Shown here piece by piece: positions 40,595-50,995 of a stretch of DNA of 64,000 bases. The notes under the pieces are model-generated. The model did not search any database, was not told the origin of the DNA, and saw only the letters and a program-made list of their open reading frames with translations. The DNA comes from Blautia hansenii DSM 20583. GTDB lineage: Bacteria; Bacillota; Clostridia; Lachnospirales; Lachnospiraceae. Location of the stretch: positions 946,001 to 1,010,000 of the forward strand of contig NZ_CP022413.2 of the NCBI RefSeq assembly GCF_002222595.2. The letters run 5' to 3'. Every line of letters begins with the position of its first letter. The first letter of the stretch is position 1. Position numbers and translations under genes: made by a program.

Positions 40595-43513
40595 ATGAAT
40601 ATGGATAGAATACCGGCTTATGAACTGATTTTAAAAGAAGAAATTTCGGATATTCATTCTGAAGGTTATTTGTTAAAGCATAAAAAAAGCGGTGCAAGAG
40701 TAATGGTGCTGAAAAACGAGGACGAAAATAAGGTATTTAATATTGCCTTTCGTACTCCTCCCGCAGACAGCACAGGAGTGGCGCATATTTTAGAGCACAG
40801 TGTATTGTGCGGTTCGAAGAACTTTCCGCTGAAAGATCCTTTTGTGGAGCTGGTGAAAGGTTCTTTAAATACCTTTTTAAATGCCATGACTTATCCGGAC
40901 AAGACCATGTATCCGGTGGCGAGCTGCAATGAGCAGGATTTTAAAAACCTGATGCACGTTTATCTGGATGCTGTATTTTTTCCGAATATTTACGAAAAGG
41001 AAGAAATTTTCCGTCAGGAGGGTTGGCATTATGAGTTGGAAAATGCAGATGCGCCTCTTACTTTAAATGGTGTAGTTTACAACGAGATGAAGGGGGCGTT
41101 TTCTTCACCGGAGGATGTATTGGAGAGAGAAATTTTTAATTCTCTGTTTCCTGATACGCCTTACGGTGTGGAGTCAGGAGGAGATCCTCAGTGTATTCCT
41201 GATTTAAAATATTCTGAGTTTTTATCCTTCCACAGCCGCTATTATCATCCGGCAAACAGTTATATTTATCTGTATGGAAATATGGATATGGAAGAACGCT
41301 TGAACTGGATGGATGAGGAATATTTGAGTAAATATGATGAAATTCCCGTTGCTTCTCAAATAGGGTATCAGGAAGCCTTTTCAGAAATCAGAAATGTAGA
41401 GATGGAGTATTCTGTAACAGAAAGCGAACCGGAAGAAAATAATTCCTACTTATCTTACAACATTGTTGTTGGCGACAGCCTTGATGTGGAAAGAAGCGTT
41501 GCTTTTGAAGTTTTGGATTATACTCTTTTAAGCGCTCCGGGAGCACCTTTAAAGAAAATCCTTTTGGAAGAGGGAATTGGTAAGGACATTATGGGCTCTT
41601 ATGAGGACGGAATTTATCAGCCGTTTTTCTCGGTCATTGCGAAAAATGCAAATCCGGCAGATAAGGACAGATTTCTTTCTCTTATCCGCAGCACATTAGA
41701 AGACATTGTGAAAAACGGAGTAGATAAAAAAGCCATTGAAGCGGGAATTAACTATATTGAATTCCGTTTCCGTGAGGCAGATTATTCTTCTTTCCCGAAA
41801 GGCTTGATGTACAGCATTGATGTATTTGATACATGGCTGTATGATGATGCAAAACCATTTGAGCGTTTAAAATGTCTGGATATTTTTGAAGCCTTGAAGA
41901 AAAAAGCAGATACAGGATATTTTGAAGAACTTATTGAAAAATATCTACTTTCCAATACCCATGCGTCTGTTGTGGTAGTAAATCCAAAGAGAGGGCTGGC
42001 AGCGGAAAAGGAAAAAGCTTTGGCAGATAAGCTGGCAGAGTATAAAGCATCCTTAAGTCAGGAGAAGCTGGAAAAACTGGTGGCTGATACAAAACACTTA
42101 AAAGAGTATCAGGATGCAGAAGAAACAGAGGAAGCCTTGAAAACCATTCCTCTTTTAAAAAGAGAGGATATCAGCAGAGAAAGCGCCAAAATCTACAATA
42201 CAGAAAAACATGTGGATGATACCTTGGTGCTTCACCACGAAATTGACACCAATGGAATTGGATATTTGGAACTGCTTTTTGATATGAAATATGTTCCGGA
42301 AGAATTAGTTCCTTATATGGGAATTTTAAAATCTGTTTTGGGATATGTAGATACAGAGCATTACGATTACGGAACTTTGTTCAATGAAATCAATGCAAGA
42401 AGCGGTGGTATTCTGTTTGGAATTAGTGTGTTTACAGACTCCAAAGACAATCAGAAATTCACACCAATGGCGGGAATAAAGGCAAAAGCACTTTACAAGG
42501 ATATTCCTTTTGTTTTTGAAATGATAAAAGAAATTTTAAAAACATCAAAATTAGAGGATGAAAAACGCCTATATGAAATTATTGCGAAAATGAAGTCAAG
42601 ATTACAGATGAGTCTGGTCTCCTCCGGACATACCACAGCGGCTATGCGTGCGCTGTCTTACTTCTCAGCAGGCTCTTGTTTTCAGGAGAAAATCAGTGGT
42701 GTTGATTTCTATCAGCTGATAAATGATATTGAAGAAAATTTTGAACAGAGAAAAGCAGATGTTATTGCAAAATTAAAAGAGCTGATGGGCTGTGTTTTCC
42801 GTGCGGAAAACCTTATGGTAAGCTATACTTCTGAAGAAAAAGGCTATGAAGGTCTGGAAAAGGAAATCAAAGAATTTAAAGAAATTCTTTATACAGGTGA
42901 AAAGAAAGAGACAGCTTCCTATTCTTCCTGTGTTGTGAAAAATGAAGGCTTTAAGACAGCGGGACAGGTACAGCATGTAGCAGCAGCAGGCAACTTTAAA
43001 GAGGCAGGCTTTGAATATACAGGAGCTTTGCGGATTTTAAAAGTGATGCTAAGCTACGAATATCTGTGGATGAATATTCGTGTAAAAGGCGGAGCTTATG
43101 GTTGTATGAGCTCTTTCAGAAGAAACGGTGATGGATTTTTAGTTTCTTATCGAGATCCAAATCTGGAAAAAACTTTGGAGGTATTCAGAAAAACAGGCGA
43201 TTTTATCCGTTCTTTTGACGCAGATGAAAGAGAAATGACAAAATACATCATCGGAACCATTAGTGAACTGGATGTTCCTATGACTCCGTCTACAAAGGGA
43301 AACATGTCTTTAAATGCTTGGTTTTCTAAAGTAACAGAAGAAGATATGCAAAGAGAGCGTCAAGAAATCTTAGATGCACAGCCAAAAGATATTCGAAAGC
43401 TGGCAGGAATTGTAGACGCCATGATGGAACAGAACCGTATTTGTGTAGTGGGCAGCGAAGAAAAGATAGAACAAGAGAAAAAGGTATTTGAGGTTACGAA
43501 ACATTTACTGTAA
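40595..43513 (+). CDS. PreP-type M16C metalloprotease (insulinase family)
   Basis: 972 residues, as usual for the PreP/falcilysin group. Inverted zinc motif HILEH at residues 64-68 (His64, Glu67, His68), with the distal Glu in GVVYNEMKGAFSSPEDV. Four M16 domains; C-terminal substrate-contact region VKGGAYGCMSSFRRNGDGFLVSYRDPNL with the R/Y pair. No signal peptide, so cytosolic; family members degrade peptides up to ~70 residues such as signal-peptide remnants. Start: ATG after TTTGGAGGAAA. Confidence 0.93.
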   Translation: MNMDRIPAYELILKEEISDIHSEGYLLKHKKSGARVMVLKNEDENKVFNIAFRTPPADSTGVAHILEHSVLCGSKNFPLKDPFVELVKGSLNTFLNAMTYPDKTMYPVASCNEQDFKNLMHVYLDAVFFPNIYEKEEIFRQEGWHYELENADAPLTLNGVVYNEMKGAFSSPEDVLEREIFNSLFPDTPYGVESGGDPQCIPDLKYSEFLSFHSRYYHPANSYIYLYGNMDMEERLNWMDEEYLSKYDEIPVASQIGYQEAFSEIRNVEMEYSVTESEPEENNSYLSYNIVVGDSLDVERSVAFEVLDYTLLSAPGAPLKKILLEEGIGKDIMGSYEDGIYQPFFSVIAKNANPADKDRFLSLIRSTLEDIVKNGVDKKAIEAGINYIEFRFREADYSSFPKGLMYSIDVFDTWLYDDAKPFERLKCLDIFEALKKKADTGYFEELIEKYLLSNTHASVVVVNPKRGLAAEKEKALADKLAEYKASLSQEKLEKLVADTKHLKEYQDAEETEEALKTIPLLKREDISRESAKIYNTEKHVDDTLVLHHEIDTNGIGYLELLFDMKYVPEELVPYMGILKSVLGYVDTEHYDYGTLFNEINARSGGILFGISVFTDSKDNQKFTPMAGIKAKALYKDIPFVFEMIKEILKTSKLEDEKRLYEIIAKMKSRLQMSLVSSGHTTAAMRALSYFSAGSCFQEKISGVDFYQLINDIEENFEQRKADVIAKLKELMGCVFRAENLMVSYTSEEKGYEGLEKEIKEFKEILYTGEKKETASYSSCVVKNEGFKTAGQVQHVAAAGNFKEAGFEYTGALRILKVMLSYEYLWMNIRVKGGAYGCMSSFRRNGDGFLVSYRDPNLEKTLEVFRKTGDFIRSFDADEREMTKYIIGTISELDVPMTPSTKGNMSLNAWFSKVTEEDMQRERQEILDAQPKDIRKLAGIVDAMMEQNRICVVGSEEKIEQEKKVFEVTKHLL

Positions 43514-43524
43514 AAGGAGAATTT

Positions 43525-44430
43525 ATGAGGGCAGATTTTAAATCAGGATTTGTGGCAATTATCGGAAGACCGAATGTGGGGAAATCTACGTTGATGAACC
43601 ACTTAATCGGGCAGAAGATTGCCATTACTTCCAGAAAACCACAGACAACAAGAAACAAGATACAAACTGTGTATACAGGAGAAAAGGGACAGATTGTCTT
43701 TTTAGATACTCCCGGTATTCACAAGGCAAAGAATAAACTGGGAGAATACATGGTAAATGTAGCCCAGAGAACCTTTAAAGATGCAGATGTGATTTTGTGG
43801 CTGGTAGAACCAACTTCTTATATCGGAGCAGGAGAACGACATATAGCAGAACAGTTGAAAAACTGCAAGCTTCCGGTGATTTTAGTAATTAACAAAGTAG
43901 ATACGGTAAAGAAAAGTGAGATTGCGGGATTTATTGACGGATATCGAAAGCTGTATAATTTTTCTGATATCGTACCGGCGTCCGCACTTCGGGCACAAAA
44001 TTTGGATACGGTATTGGATTGCATCTTTAAATACCTGCCTTACGGACCGATGTTTTATGATGAAGATACCATTACAGACCAGCCTCAGAGACAAATTGTG
44101 GCAGAGATGATACGAGAAAAGGCGCTTCGAACCTTAGATGAAGAAATTCCTCACGGCATAGCCGTTACCATTGACCAGATGAAGGAACGTACAGATAAAG
44201 ATTTGGTGGATATTGACGCTACCATTATCTGCGAAAGAGACTCCCACAAGGGAATTATTATCGGAAAACAAGGTGCAATGCTGAAAAAAATCGGCAGCGC
44301 AGCCAGATATGAAATCGAGCATTTCTTAGAAAAACCGGTAAATCTGAAGCTGTGGGTAAAGGTGAAAAAAGATTGGCGTGACAGTGATTTTCTCATTAAA
44401 AACTTTGGATATGATAAGAAGGAAATTTAA
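43525..44430 (+). CDS. era: Era: ribosome-assembly GTPase
   Basis: 301 residues. GRPNVGKST (G1, about 12-20), [16 protein letters not shown] (G3/switch), NKVD (G4), PASAL (G5), and a C-terminal KH domain with [13 protein letters not shown]. Era binds the 3' end of 16S rRNA and helps mature the 30S subunit. Its TAA overlaps the recO start (TAATG), the familiar era-recO order. Start: ATG after AAAAGGAGA. Confidence 0.97.
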   Translation: MRADFKSGFVAIIGRPNVGKSTLMNHLIGQKIAITSRKPQTTRNKIQTVYTGEKGQIVFLDTPGIHKAKNKLGEYMVNVAQRTFKDADVILWLVEPTSYIGAGERHIAEQLKNCKLPVILVINKVDTVKKSEIAGFIDGYRKLYNFSDIVPASALRAQNLDTVLDCIFKYLPYGPMFYDEDTITDQPQRQIVAEMIREKALRTLDEEIPHGIAVTIDQMKERTDKDLVDIDATIICERDSHKGIIIGKQGAMLKKIGSAARYEIEHFLEKPVNLKLWVKVKKDWRDSDFLIKNFGYDKKEI

Positions 44431-45173
44431 TGAATGATTTCATTACCGTAACGGGTATGGTTTTATCTGCCATGCCCGTGGGAGAATATGATAAACGTCT
44501 TGTGATTTTAACACGGGAAAAAGGGAAGATAACCGTTTTTGCAAAAGGTGCAAGAAGACAGAACAGCACCATGATGGCTGTATCAAATCCCTTTGTGTTC
44601 GGTTCTTTCCTGATATATGAAGGGCGCACAGCCTATCAGCTGCGTTCTGCTTCTGTGAAAAATTATTTCTCAGAGCTGGCAGGAATTCAGCCGGAGGTTT
44701 ATTATGGTTTTTATTTTCTGGAACTGGCAGATTTTTATGCCAGAGAAAATATTGACGAAAAAGAAGTGTTAAATTTACTGTATATTACCTTAAAAGCGTT
44801 GATAGCACAGCGAATAGAGCCAATGCTTATCCGTTACATTTTTGAGTTAAAAACAGTTGCCATTAACGGAGAAGCCCCTTATGTGTTTGCCTGTGAGGAA
44901 TGTGGCACAACAGAGGAGCTGCAATGGTTTTCTGTAAGAGAAGCAGGTGTTTTCTGTAAAAATTGCGGAAACGGCAAAAAAGGAGTAATGTATATCAGTC
45001 CCTCCGCTTTGTATACCATGCAGTTTATTCTTGCGGCAAAATTAGAAAAACTCTATTCCTTTACTGTGACAAAAGAAGTGCAGGAGGAGTTGGGAAAAAT
45101 AATGCGTTCTTATATGAAAGAACAAATTGATAAAAACTTAAAAAGTCTGGAGATTTTACAGATGATGATATAG
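44430..45173 (+). CDS. recO: RecO: recombination mediator
   Basis: 247 residues. N-terminal OB-fold ([41 protein letters not shown]) and zinc module [13 protein letters not shown]...GVFCKNCG. RecO anneals single strands and loads RecA together with RecR. Four-base overlap with era implies coupled translation. Confidence 0.95.
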   Translation: MNDFITVTGMVLSAMPVGEYDKRLVILTREKGKITVFAKGARRQNSTMMAVSNPFVFGSFLIYEGRTAYQLRSASVKNYFSELAGIQPEVYYGFYFLELADFYARENIDEKEVLNLLYITLKALIAQRIEPMLIRYIFELKTVAINGEAPYVFACEECGTTEELQWFSVREAGVFCKNCGNGKKGVMYISPSALYTMQFILAAKLEKLYSFTVTKEVQEELGKIMRSYMKEQIDKNLKSLEILQMMI

Positions 45174-45208
45174 AAAGGCGTTGGCTGAAAATCAGCCGGC
45201 GCCTTTTG
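45174..45208 (+). terminator. Terminator after era-recO
   Basis: Stem AAAGGCGTTGGCTG/CAGCCGGCGCCTTT with G-U pairs, then TTGAC; starts at the recO stop codon. Confidence 0.75.
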
Positions 45209-45405
45209 ACTGTGCAAAATTCTTTCTTCTTATAATAAAGTGAAAATGTATAAATATTATAGATGAAATGTATGAAAATTGCATAAAATGCCAAACGTTT
45301 GCGGAAAAAGATAGATAAAATAACGAAAAATTCATTGATTTAAAAGGGAATGGTAAGTTAATATGTAAAATATGGAAACTATATAAGAAGATGGAGGAAT
45401 GCGAC

Positions 45406-48400
45406 ATGAAACGATGGAAACAAGTTTGCAGCACCATGCTGGCAGGAACTATGCTGTTCCAGACTCCGGTAGCAGCTGCTCCGAAGGAGGAGAAAGAAGA
45501 AAAATCTCCTTGGGTATCAGACTGGAAACCGGAAGACGGTACAACCACAGGGGATGCTTACCAGATTTATCCTGTTCCCCAGAAGATTGAATATCCCTCA
45601 AAGACAGAATTTGACATGGATAAGAACGTGGGTGTGGTAAGCGGCGAAAAGGTAGACAAGGCTACAAACGACTACTTGAACGAAGTCTTGGAGGAGTTTG
45701 ACAGAACGCCAAAGAAAGAGAAAAAGGCAGGAGACGGTAGTGATATTATTATTGGTGTAAAGGGCAGCGGAGACGAAGCTGATAAATACTTTGCCGATAA
45801 GAAATTAGATGAAAATCTCTTTGAACAAAGCGGCGGCTACGCATTAAGCGCAGACGGAGAGGATATTGTCATTTTAGGAAAGGATACAGAAGCAGCATTT
45901 TATGGAGTTGCCACTTTGAAAATGATGTTTTCTTCCTTTAACGGAGAAAAATTTTATCCGGTAGAAATTCAGGACTATGCTTCCATTGATGCCAGAGGTT
46001 ATATCGAAGGCTTTTACGGAAGCTGGACACATGAGCAGAGAAAGAGCCTGATGGAGTTTACCAGAGATGTGAAGATGAATTTGTACGTATACGCATCAAA
46101 AACAGACGCATATCACACTTCCAAATGGGCAGAGCTCTATCCGGATGATATGTTAAACCAGTTTAAAGAGTTGGTGAAATTACAGGAAAAGAATAAAACG
46201 GAATTTTCATGGGCAGTACATATCGGAGACATGTTGAAAGGTGTACAGCCTAACGCATCTGTACAATATGACGAAAATAAATATCAGGAAAGCAAGAAAA
46301 AGCTTATGGCGAAATTCGACCAGTTATATAATATCGGAGTGCGCCGCTTCTGTCTCTTGAACGATGACTTTGGAGCAGGCTCACCGGAACTGGTAGTTCG
46401 TCTTGTAAATGACTTGAATAAGGAATACATCAAAGCAAAAGGATGTAAGCCGATTATTTACTGTCCGCAGGGCTACAATGTGGCATGGTCACAGGGAGCA
46501 AACGGACAGAAGGAACTGGAAACTCTGAAACAGTTTGACAAAGATGTTTTGATTTTCTGGACAGGACAGGATGTAAACTCTCCGTTTACACAGGAGTCCA
46601 TTAATTATGCAAAAGAAAAAACGGGACACTCTCCTGTATTCTGGGTAAATTATCCATGTAACGAGCATGCAAAATCCGGTATTTTCTTAGGAAGCAGCGC
46701 TCATTATATCAGAGATAATATTACAGGATTGGCAGGGGCAGTATCCAACCCAATCCATTTTGCAGAAGCAGATAAAGTAGCATTATTCCAGTTGGCTTCT
46801 TATTTCTGGAATGTGAATGATTATTCACAGCACACAGAAGAGGTGTGGGAGCAGTGCTTTAAATACTTAGAGCCGGAAGTATATGACGCATATCTGACCA
46901 TTGCAAGAAACGTATCCAACTGTCCGGGTTCAGGACGTGTGCCGGAAGGCTTTGAAGAGTCCTTATACCTTGCAGATACCTTAGATGCAATCAAGAAAGC
47001 AGTAGAAGGAAATACTTTTACGGCAGATATGCAGGAAGTAAAAGATTTAAAAGCAGAATTCGCTCATATTCTTTCTGCAATTAAAACTTTTAAAGAAGAG
47101 TGTACAAACAAAGCTTTAGTACAGGAGCTTACCAATCCGGGTAACCGTGAGAACGGTGAAGGCTGGCTACAGGCTCTTGAAAATGTCGTAAAAGCAGGAC
47201 AATACATTTTACAGGCACAGGAAGAAATGGCAAAAGCAGAACCGGATATGGGTATTGTATGGCAGAATTTCTCTGACGCATCAGCAGAAATGGACGTTTA
47301 CAACAAACGTACTTACGAATTTCCGGCAGGCGGCACACAGTCTGTAAAAGCAGGAAGCCGCAGACTTGTACCATTTGTCAATGCCTGTATGGAAGATGTA
47401 AAAGCAGTGGTGGATGAGCTTCTGGCAACAGGAAATGCAGAAACACCTGCTGACCGAATTTATACAAACGTAAGTAAATATGCAAAAACACCGTTAACCA
47501 TTGATGAAAAAGAGTATGGTGTTCGCAATGTAAAGGTAACTCTCGAAAAAGACCAGTACATCGGTATTAAAACAAAAGAAATCGCTGAAACTTCCAAGGT
47601 TATTCTGGAAAGCTCTGATGTATCCGGTCTGACATTAGAATATGCTCTTTACGGGGATGACTGGAAAGAAGTAGAACCAGGAGATTTACAGAAAAATATA
47701 GAAGCAAGATATTTGCGTCTGGTAAACAAAGGAGAGAAACCGGTAACTGCTATGGTGAAAAAGCTGGCGGCAGTAATTGAAAACAGAGCAGTATCCATGT
47801 CTGTAAAAGGAACAAATATCAAAGAACTTCAGTCCGGTTCATGGGATATGATGCTTGACGGCAATGCTGAGACTTTTGCCTTGACAAAAGGAGCGCAGAA
47901 AAAAGGAGACTATATTACCGTTGATTTAGGCAGAACACAGGCAATCAATGATATTACTTTCCATACAGCAGACGGAGACCAGAAAATTTATGACGCAAAG
48001 GTATCTGTTTCTAAAAACAATAAAGATTTTGAAGAAGTTGCCACATGGAACAGTGAAAGCGGAAAAGTAGACCCTCCTCGCAGAGAGTACAAGGCAGATG
48101 CTAAAGGAAAAGAAGGACGTTATGTTCGTTTACAGGTAACAAAGGATAATAATAATCCTCTGAAAATCTTTGAAGTAGAAGTAAATAAAGGTCAGAAAGC
48201 ACCGGGAACAATTTCTCCTGATTTTGCTCTGACAAGTGATGAAAAAGCAGACAAGAAAGCTCTGACAGATAAAAATCTGGCAACCGTATTCCAGATTTCC
48301 CAGACAGATGACAAGAGCTATCTGGAATACAGAATTACAGATAATGTAAATCTGGACAGCTTTACTGTATTGCAGGCAGGCTCCTGTGAGGCAAAAGTTA

Positions 48401-50877
48401 TTTTGAAAACAGCGGACGGAAAAGAAAAAGACTTAGGAAAGCTGACAAAAACCACACAGGAATTTAAAGGCTGGGAAGAAAATGTTCATGCAATAAGATT
48501 TGAATTCCCAAAAGGAAAAGATGTAAAATTAAATGAAATCATTCTCAAATACGGTGAAAATCCATCCGGCGACGTAGGACAGGCAGTTGAAAACATTCCT
48601 GTTGACCCGGGTGTGGAAGACTCAAAAGAAACAGTAAACCTTGCATTAAACCAGCCGGTAGAAGTATCCGGCATTGAAACAAATAACGTAAAACCGGAAA
48701 GCGCCGTGGACGGTGATGAAAATACAAAATGGGACAGTGCGGCGTTAAAAGGCAGCGGAGCTAAGAGCCCACAGTGGATTATTGTTGATTTGGGAACTTA
48801 TACAAATATGATTTCCGAAATCAAAATGAGCTACTTTAACAAAGTATATCCGACCGATTATGATGTACAGGTAGCCAATGACAAGGAAAACTGGGTAACT
48901 GTTAAAACCATTAAAAAAGAAAATAATGGACCTACAAACCCGGTAGATACTGTAAAAGAAGAACTTACACAGCCGGTAGCAACCAGATATGTGAGAATTC
49001 TCTTTAGAAGCATCAATGCCAATGCGGCAGGTAACTGTATCGGATTAAAAGAACTGACCGTAAATGGTGTAAGACGCCATGTACCGGTAAGCTATACTTC
49101 CGTAGCAGAGCTTGAGAATGTAAATGCAGAAGTAAACGCAGAAAATGTAGCATTACCTGCAATGGTAGAAACAACGATAAAAGCAGGAGAAGAAAAAGAA
49201 CAGCCATTAAAGGTTCTTCCTACATGGGATACAGAAAAAATTGATACATCAAAACCGGCAGATATTTTAGTAAAAGGTGCACTGCCAATCAATTACAGCT
49301 TAGTAAATCCGGAAGCTCTGGAAGCACAGGTTCATGTAATTGTAGGCGAGGGAGGAACAGAGCCTGAAAATCCGGAAAGAACCAATCTTGCCTTAAATCA
49401 GAAAGTAGAAGTTTCCGATGTAGAAACAGACTTTGACGGAAGTAAAACAGATTATGAGGGAGAATACGCTGTTGATGGAAAAGCAGATACCAGATGGAGC
49501 AGCGGACCTTTGAACAGTAAGCTGGGATTAGGCGGAGAACCAAAAGACCAGTATATTATTGTAGATTTAGGTGCAGGCAAAAATACCATAGATGAAATTA
49601 AAGTTTCTTATTTCAAGAAAGTATGGCCTACAAATTATACAGTGGAAGTTTCAGCAGATAAAAATACATGGGAAACTGTGAAGACCATTGAGAGAAATTC
49701 TTCAAATGACCTTAATGTTGTAGACGATTTCAAATTAGAGGAAGTGAAAAATGCCAGATATGTGCGTCTGTCCTTCCCGAAGGACGGTTTGAATACCAAT
49801 GCAGCAGGAAGCAGCGTTTCTATTACAGAGCTGGAAGTATACGGAACAAAAGAAAATGTTGAACTTGATACCACAGCTTTAGAGCAACAAATTGCGGCAA
49901 CAGAAGAAATTATAAAGAATGCAGAAGCTGAACCAAATAAATACGACAGTGCAACGGTAGAAGCGTTAAAAACAGCATTGGAGGCAGCAAAAGCAGTTGT
50001 AAATAAACCGGAAAGTCAGGAACAGCTTGATAAAGCGGTAGAGGACTTAAAAGCAGCACAGGCAGGCTTGAAAGAATTAAACTTAGATGAATTAAAGGCA
50101 GCGCTTCAGAAAGCAGAAGAAATTCTGACAGAAGAAAACTGCTATACACCGGAAAGCTATGAAGCCTTTAAAGCGGTTTATGAAAAAGTAAAAGCTCTTT
50201 TAGGAAAACCCATGACACAGCAGCAGGCAGATGATGCAAAAGCAGAGCTGGAAGCAGCACAGGGACAGTTAGAAAAAGTAGGAAAAGAAGGCTGGGTTCA
50301 GACCGAAAACGGCTGGGAATACTATGAAAACGGACAAAAAGTAACCGGATGGTTATATACAGGAAATCATTGGTACTATATGAACGATAATGGTATCATG
50401 GTAACCGGCTGGGCAGCGGTAGACGGACATTGGTATTATATGGACCAATGGGGAGCAATGTGCACCGGCTGGGTAGCGGCAGACGGACATTGGTATTATA
50501 TGGATCAATGGGGAGCAATGTGCACCGGCTGGGTAGCAGTAGACGGACATTGGTACTATATGGACCAGTGGGGAGCAATGTGCATCGGCTGGGTACTTGT
50601 AGGAGATACATGGTATTACATGAATGGCAGCGGAGCAATGTGCACCGGCTGGGTAGCGGCAGACGGACATTGGTATTATATGGATCAATGGGGAGCAATG
50701 TGCACCGGCTGGGTAGTAGTAGACGGACATTGGTACTATATGGACCAATGGGGAGCAATGCGTACCGGCTGGGCGCTTGTAGGAGATGATTGGTATTATC
50801 TGAATGCAGACGGAACCATGGCAAGCAATCAGTGGATTGGCGGTTATTATGTAGATGCGTCCGGAAAGATGGTGTAA
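45406..50877 (+). CDS. GH84 beta-N-acetylglucosaminidase/hyaluronidase-like surface enzyme with CBM32-like, FIVAR and choline-binding modules
   Basis: 1823 residues from ATG 45406 (GGAGG 8 bases before; an in-frame ATG at 45391 precedes it). Signal peptide to about 25 (MLFQTPVAAA). Residues 45-190 are the GH84 N-terminal beta/alpha domain. The catalytic barrel starts DARGYIEGFYGSWTHEQR (~195), with the Asp-Asp catalytic pair at about 320-321 (LLNDDFGAG). F5/8C (CBM32-like) discoidin domains lie at ~800-930, 1077-1223 and 1327-1481 (NLALNQ...DGDENTKWD, DLG, RYVR), with an Ig-like domain between the last two. Two FIVAR domains (1487-1625) and eight or so choline-binding repeats (1629-1823) follow. 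Clostridial NagH/NagJ-type enzymes of this family cut GlcNAc from O-glycans or mucins. No LPXTG; attachment should be through phosphocholine. Confidence 0.93.
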   Translation: MKRWKQVCSTMLAGTMLFQTPVAAAPKEEKEEKSPWVSDWKPEDGTTTGDAYQIYPVPQKIEYPSKTEFDMDKNVGVVSGEKVDKATNDYLNEVLEEFDRTPKKEKKAGDGSDIIIGVKGSGDEADKYFADKKLDENLFEQSGGYALSADGEDIVILGKDTEAAFYGVATLKMMFSSFNGEKFYPVEIQDYASIDARGYIEGFYGSWTHEQRKSLMEFTRDVKMNLYVYASKTDAYHTSKWAELYPDDMLNQFKELVKLQEKNKTEFSWAVHIGDMLKGVQPNASVQYDENKYQESKKKLMAKFDQLYNIGVRRFCLLNDDFGAGSPELVVRLVNDLNKEYIKAKGCKPIIYCPQGYNVAWSQGANGQKELETLKQFDKDVLIFWTGQDVNSPFTQESINYAKEKTGHSPVFWVNYPCNEHAKSGIFLGSSAHYIRDNITGLAGAVSNPIHFAEADKVALFQLASYFWNVNDYSQHTEEVWEQCFKYLEPEVYDAYLTIARNVSNCPGSGRVPEGFEESLYLADTLDAIKKAVEGNTFTADMQEVKDLKAEFAHILSAIKTFKEECTNKALVQELTNPGNRENGEGWLQALENVVKAGQYILQAQEEMAKAEPDMGIVWQNFSDASAEMDVYNKRTYEFPAGGTQSVKAGSRRLVPFVNACMEDVKAVVDELLATGNAETPADRIYTNVSKYAKTPLTIDEKEYGVRNVKVTLEKDQYIGIKTKEIAETSKVILESSDVSGLTLEYALYGDDWKEVEPGDLQKNIEARYLRLVNKGEKPVTAMVKKLAAVIENRAVSMSVKGTNIKELQSGSWDMMLDGNAETFALTKGAQKKGDYITVDLGRTQAINDITFHTADGDQKIYDAKVSVSKNNKDFEEVATWNSESGKVDPPRREYKADAKGKEGRYVRLQVTKDNNNPLKIFEVEVNKGQKAPGTISPDFALTSDEKADKKALTDKNLATVFQISQTDDKSYLEYRITDNVNLDSFTVLQAGSCEAKVILKTADGKEKDLGKLTKTTQEFKGWEENVHAIRFEFPKGKDVKLNEIILKYGENPSGDVGQAVENIPVDPGVEDSKETVNLALNQPVEVSGIETNNVKPESAVDGDENTKWDSAALKGSGAKSPQWIIVDLGTYTNMISEIKMSYFNKVYPTDYDVQVANDKENWVTVKTIKKENNGPTNPVDTVKEELTQPVATRYVRILFRSINANAAGNCIGLKELTVNGVRRHVPVSYTSVAELENVNAEVNAENVALPAMVETTIKAGEEKEQPLKVLPTWDTEKIDTSKPADILVKGALPINYSLVNPEALEAQVHVIVGEGGTEPENPERTNLALNQKVEVSDVETDFDGSKTDYEGEYAVDGKADTRWSSGPLNSKLGLGGEPKDQYIIVDLGAGKNTIDEIKVSYFKKVWPTNYTVEVSADKNTWETVKTIERNSSNDLNVVDDFKLEEVKNARYVRLSFPKDGLNTNAAGSSVSITELEVYGTKENVELDTTALEQQIAATEEIIKNAEAEPNKYDSATVEALKTALEAAKAVVNKPESQEQLDKAVEDLKAAQAGLKELNLDELKAALQKAEEILTEENCYTPESYEAFKAVYEKVKALLGKPMTQQQADDAKAELEAAQGQLEKVGKEGWVQTENGWEYYENGQKVTGWLYTGNHWYYMNDNGIMVTGWAAVDGHWYYMDQWGAMCTGWVAADGHWYYMDQWGAMCTGWVAVDGHWYYMDQWGAMCIGWVLVGDTWYYMNGSGAMCTGWVAADGHWYYMDQWGAMCTGWVVVDGHWYYMDQWGAMRTGWALVGDDWYYLNADGTMASNQWIGGYYVDASGKMV
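50402..50821 (+). repeat. Seven 60-bp choline-binding repeat units in the GH84 gene
   Basis: The repeat phase of exactly 60 bp is visible from 50401 to 50820. The block at 50461-50520 recurs identically at 50641-50700. Unlike the array at 16661, units differ, with an alternate LVGDTWYY form at 50593 and 50773, so this array is older. Confidence 0.88.
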
Positions 50878-50901
50878 AGAATAAAATATCTTCTTTAGAG
50901 G

Positions 50902-50930
50902 TTGAAAACCTGTTACTTAACAGGTATAAT
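50902..50930 (+). promoter_or_regulatory. Promoter of glyS
   Basis: TTGAAA (50902-50907), 17 bases, TATAAT (50925-50930). The spacer contains the palindrome CCTGTTACTTAACAGG. No T-box leader is present. Confidence 0.75.
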
Positions 50931-50995
50931 AGGCTTCATAAACAAAAATGCCATAACAGTATTTTGAAAAAATGTAAAATAGAGGAGATTGTACA

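Noticed and set aside
50353..50824. Open frames opposite the GH84 choline-binding repeats
   Set aside because: Same repeat artefact, no start signals.
50880..50995. T-box leader before glyS
   Set aside because: Only about 115 bases, with a promoter at 50902-50930 and no T-box sequence or long stem structure.
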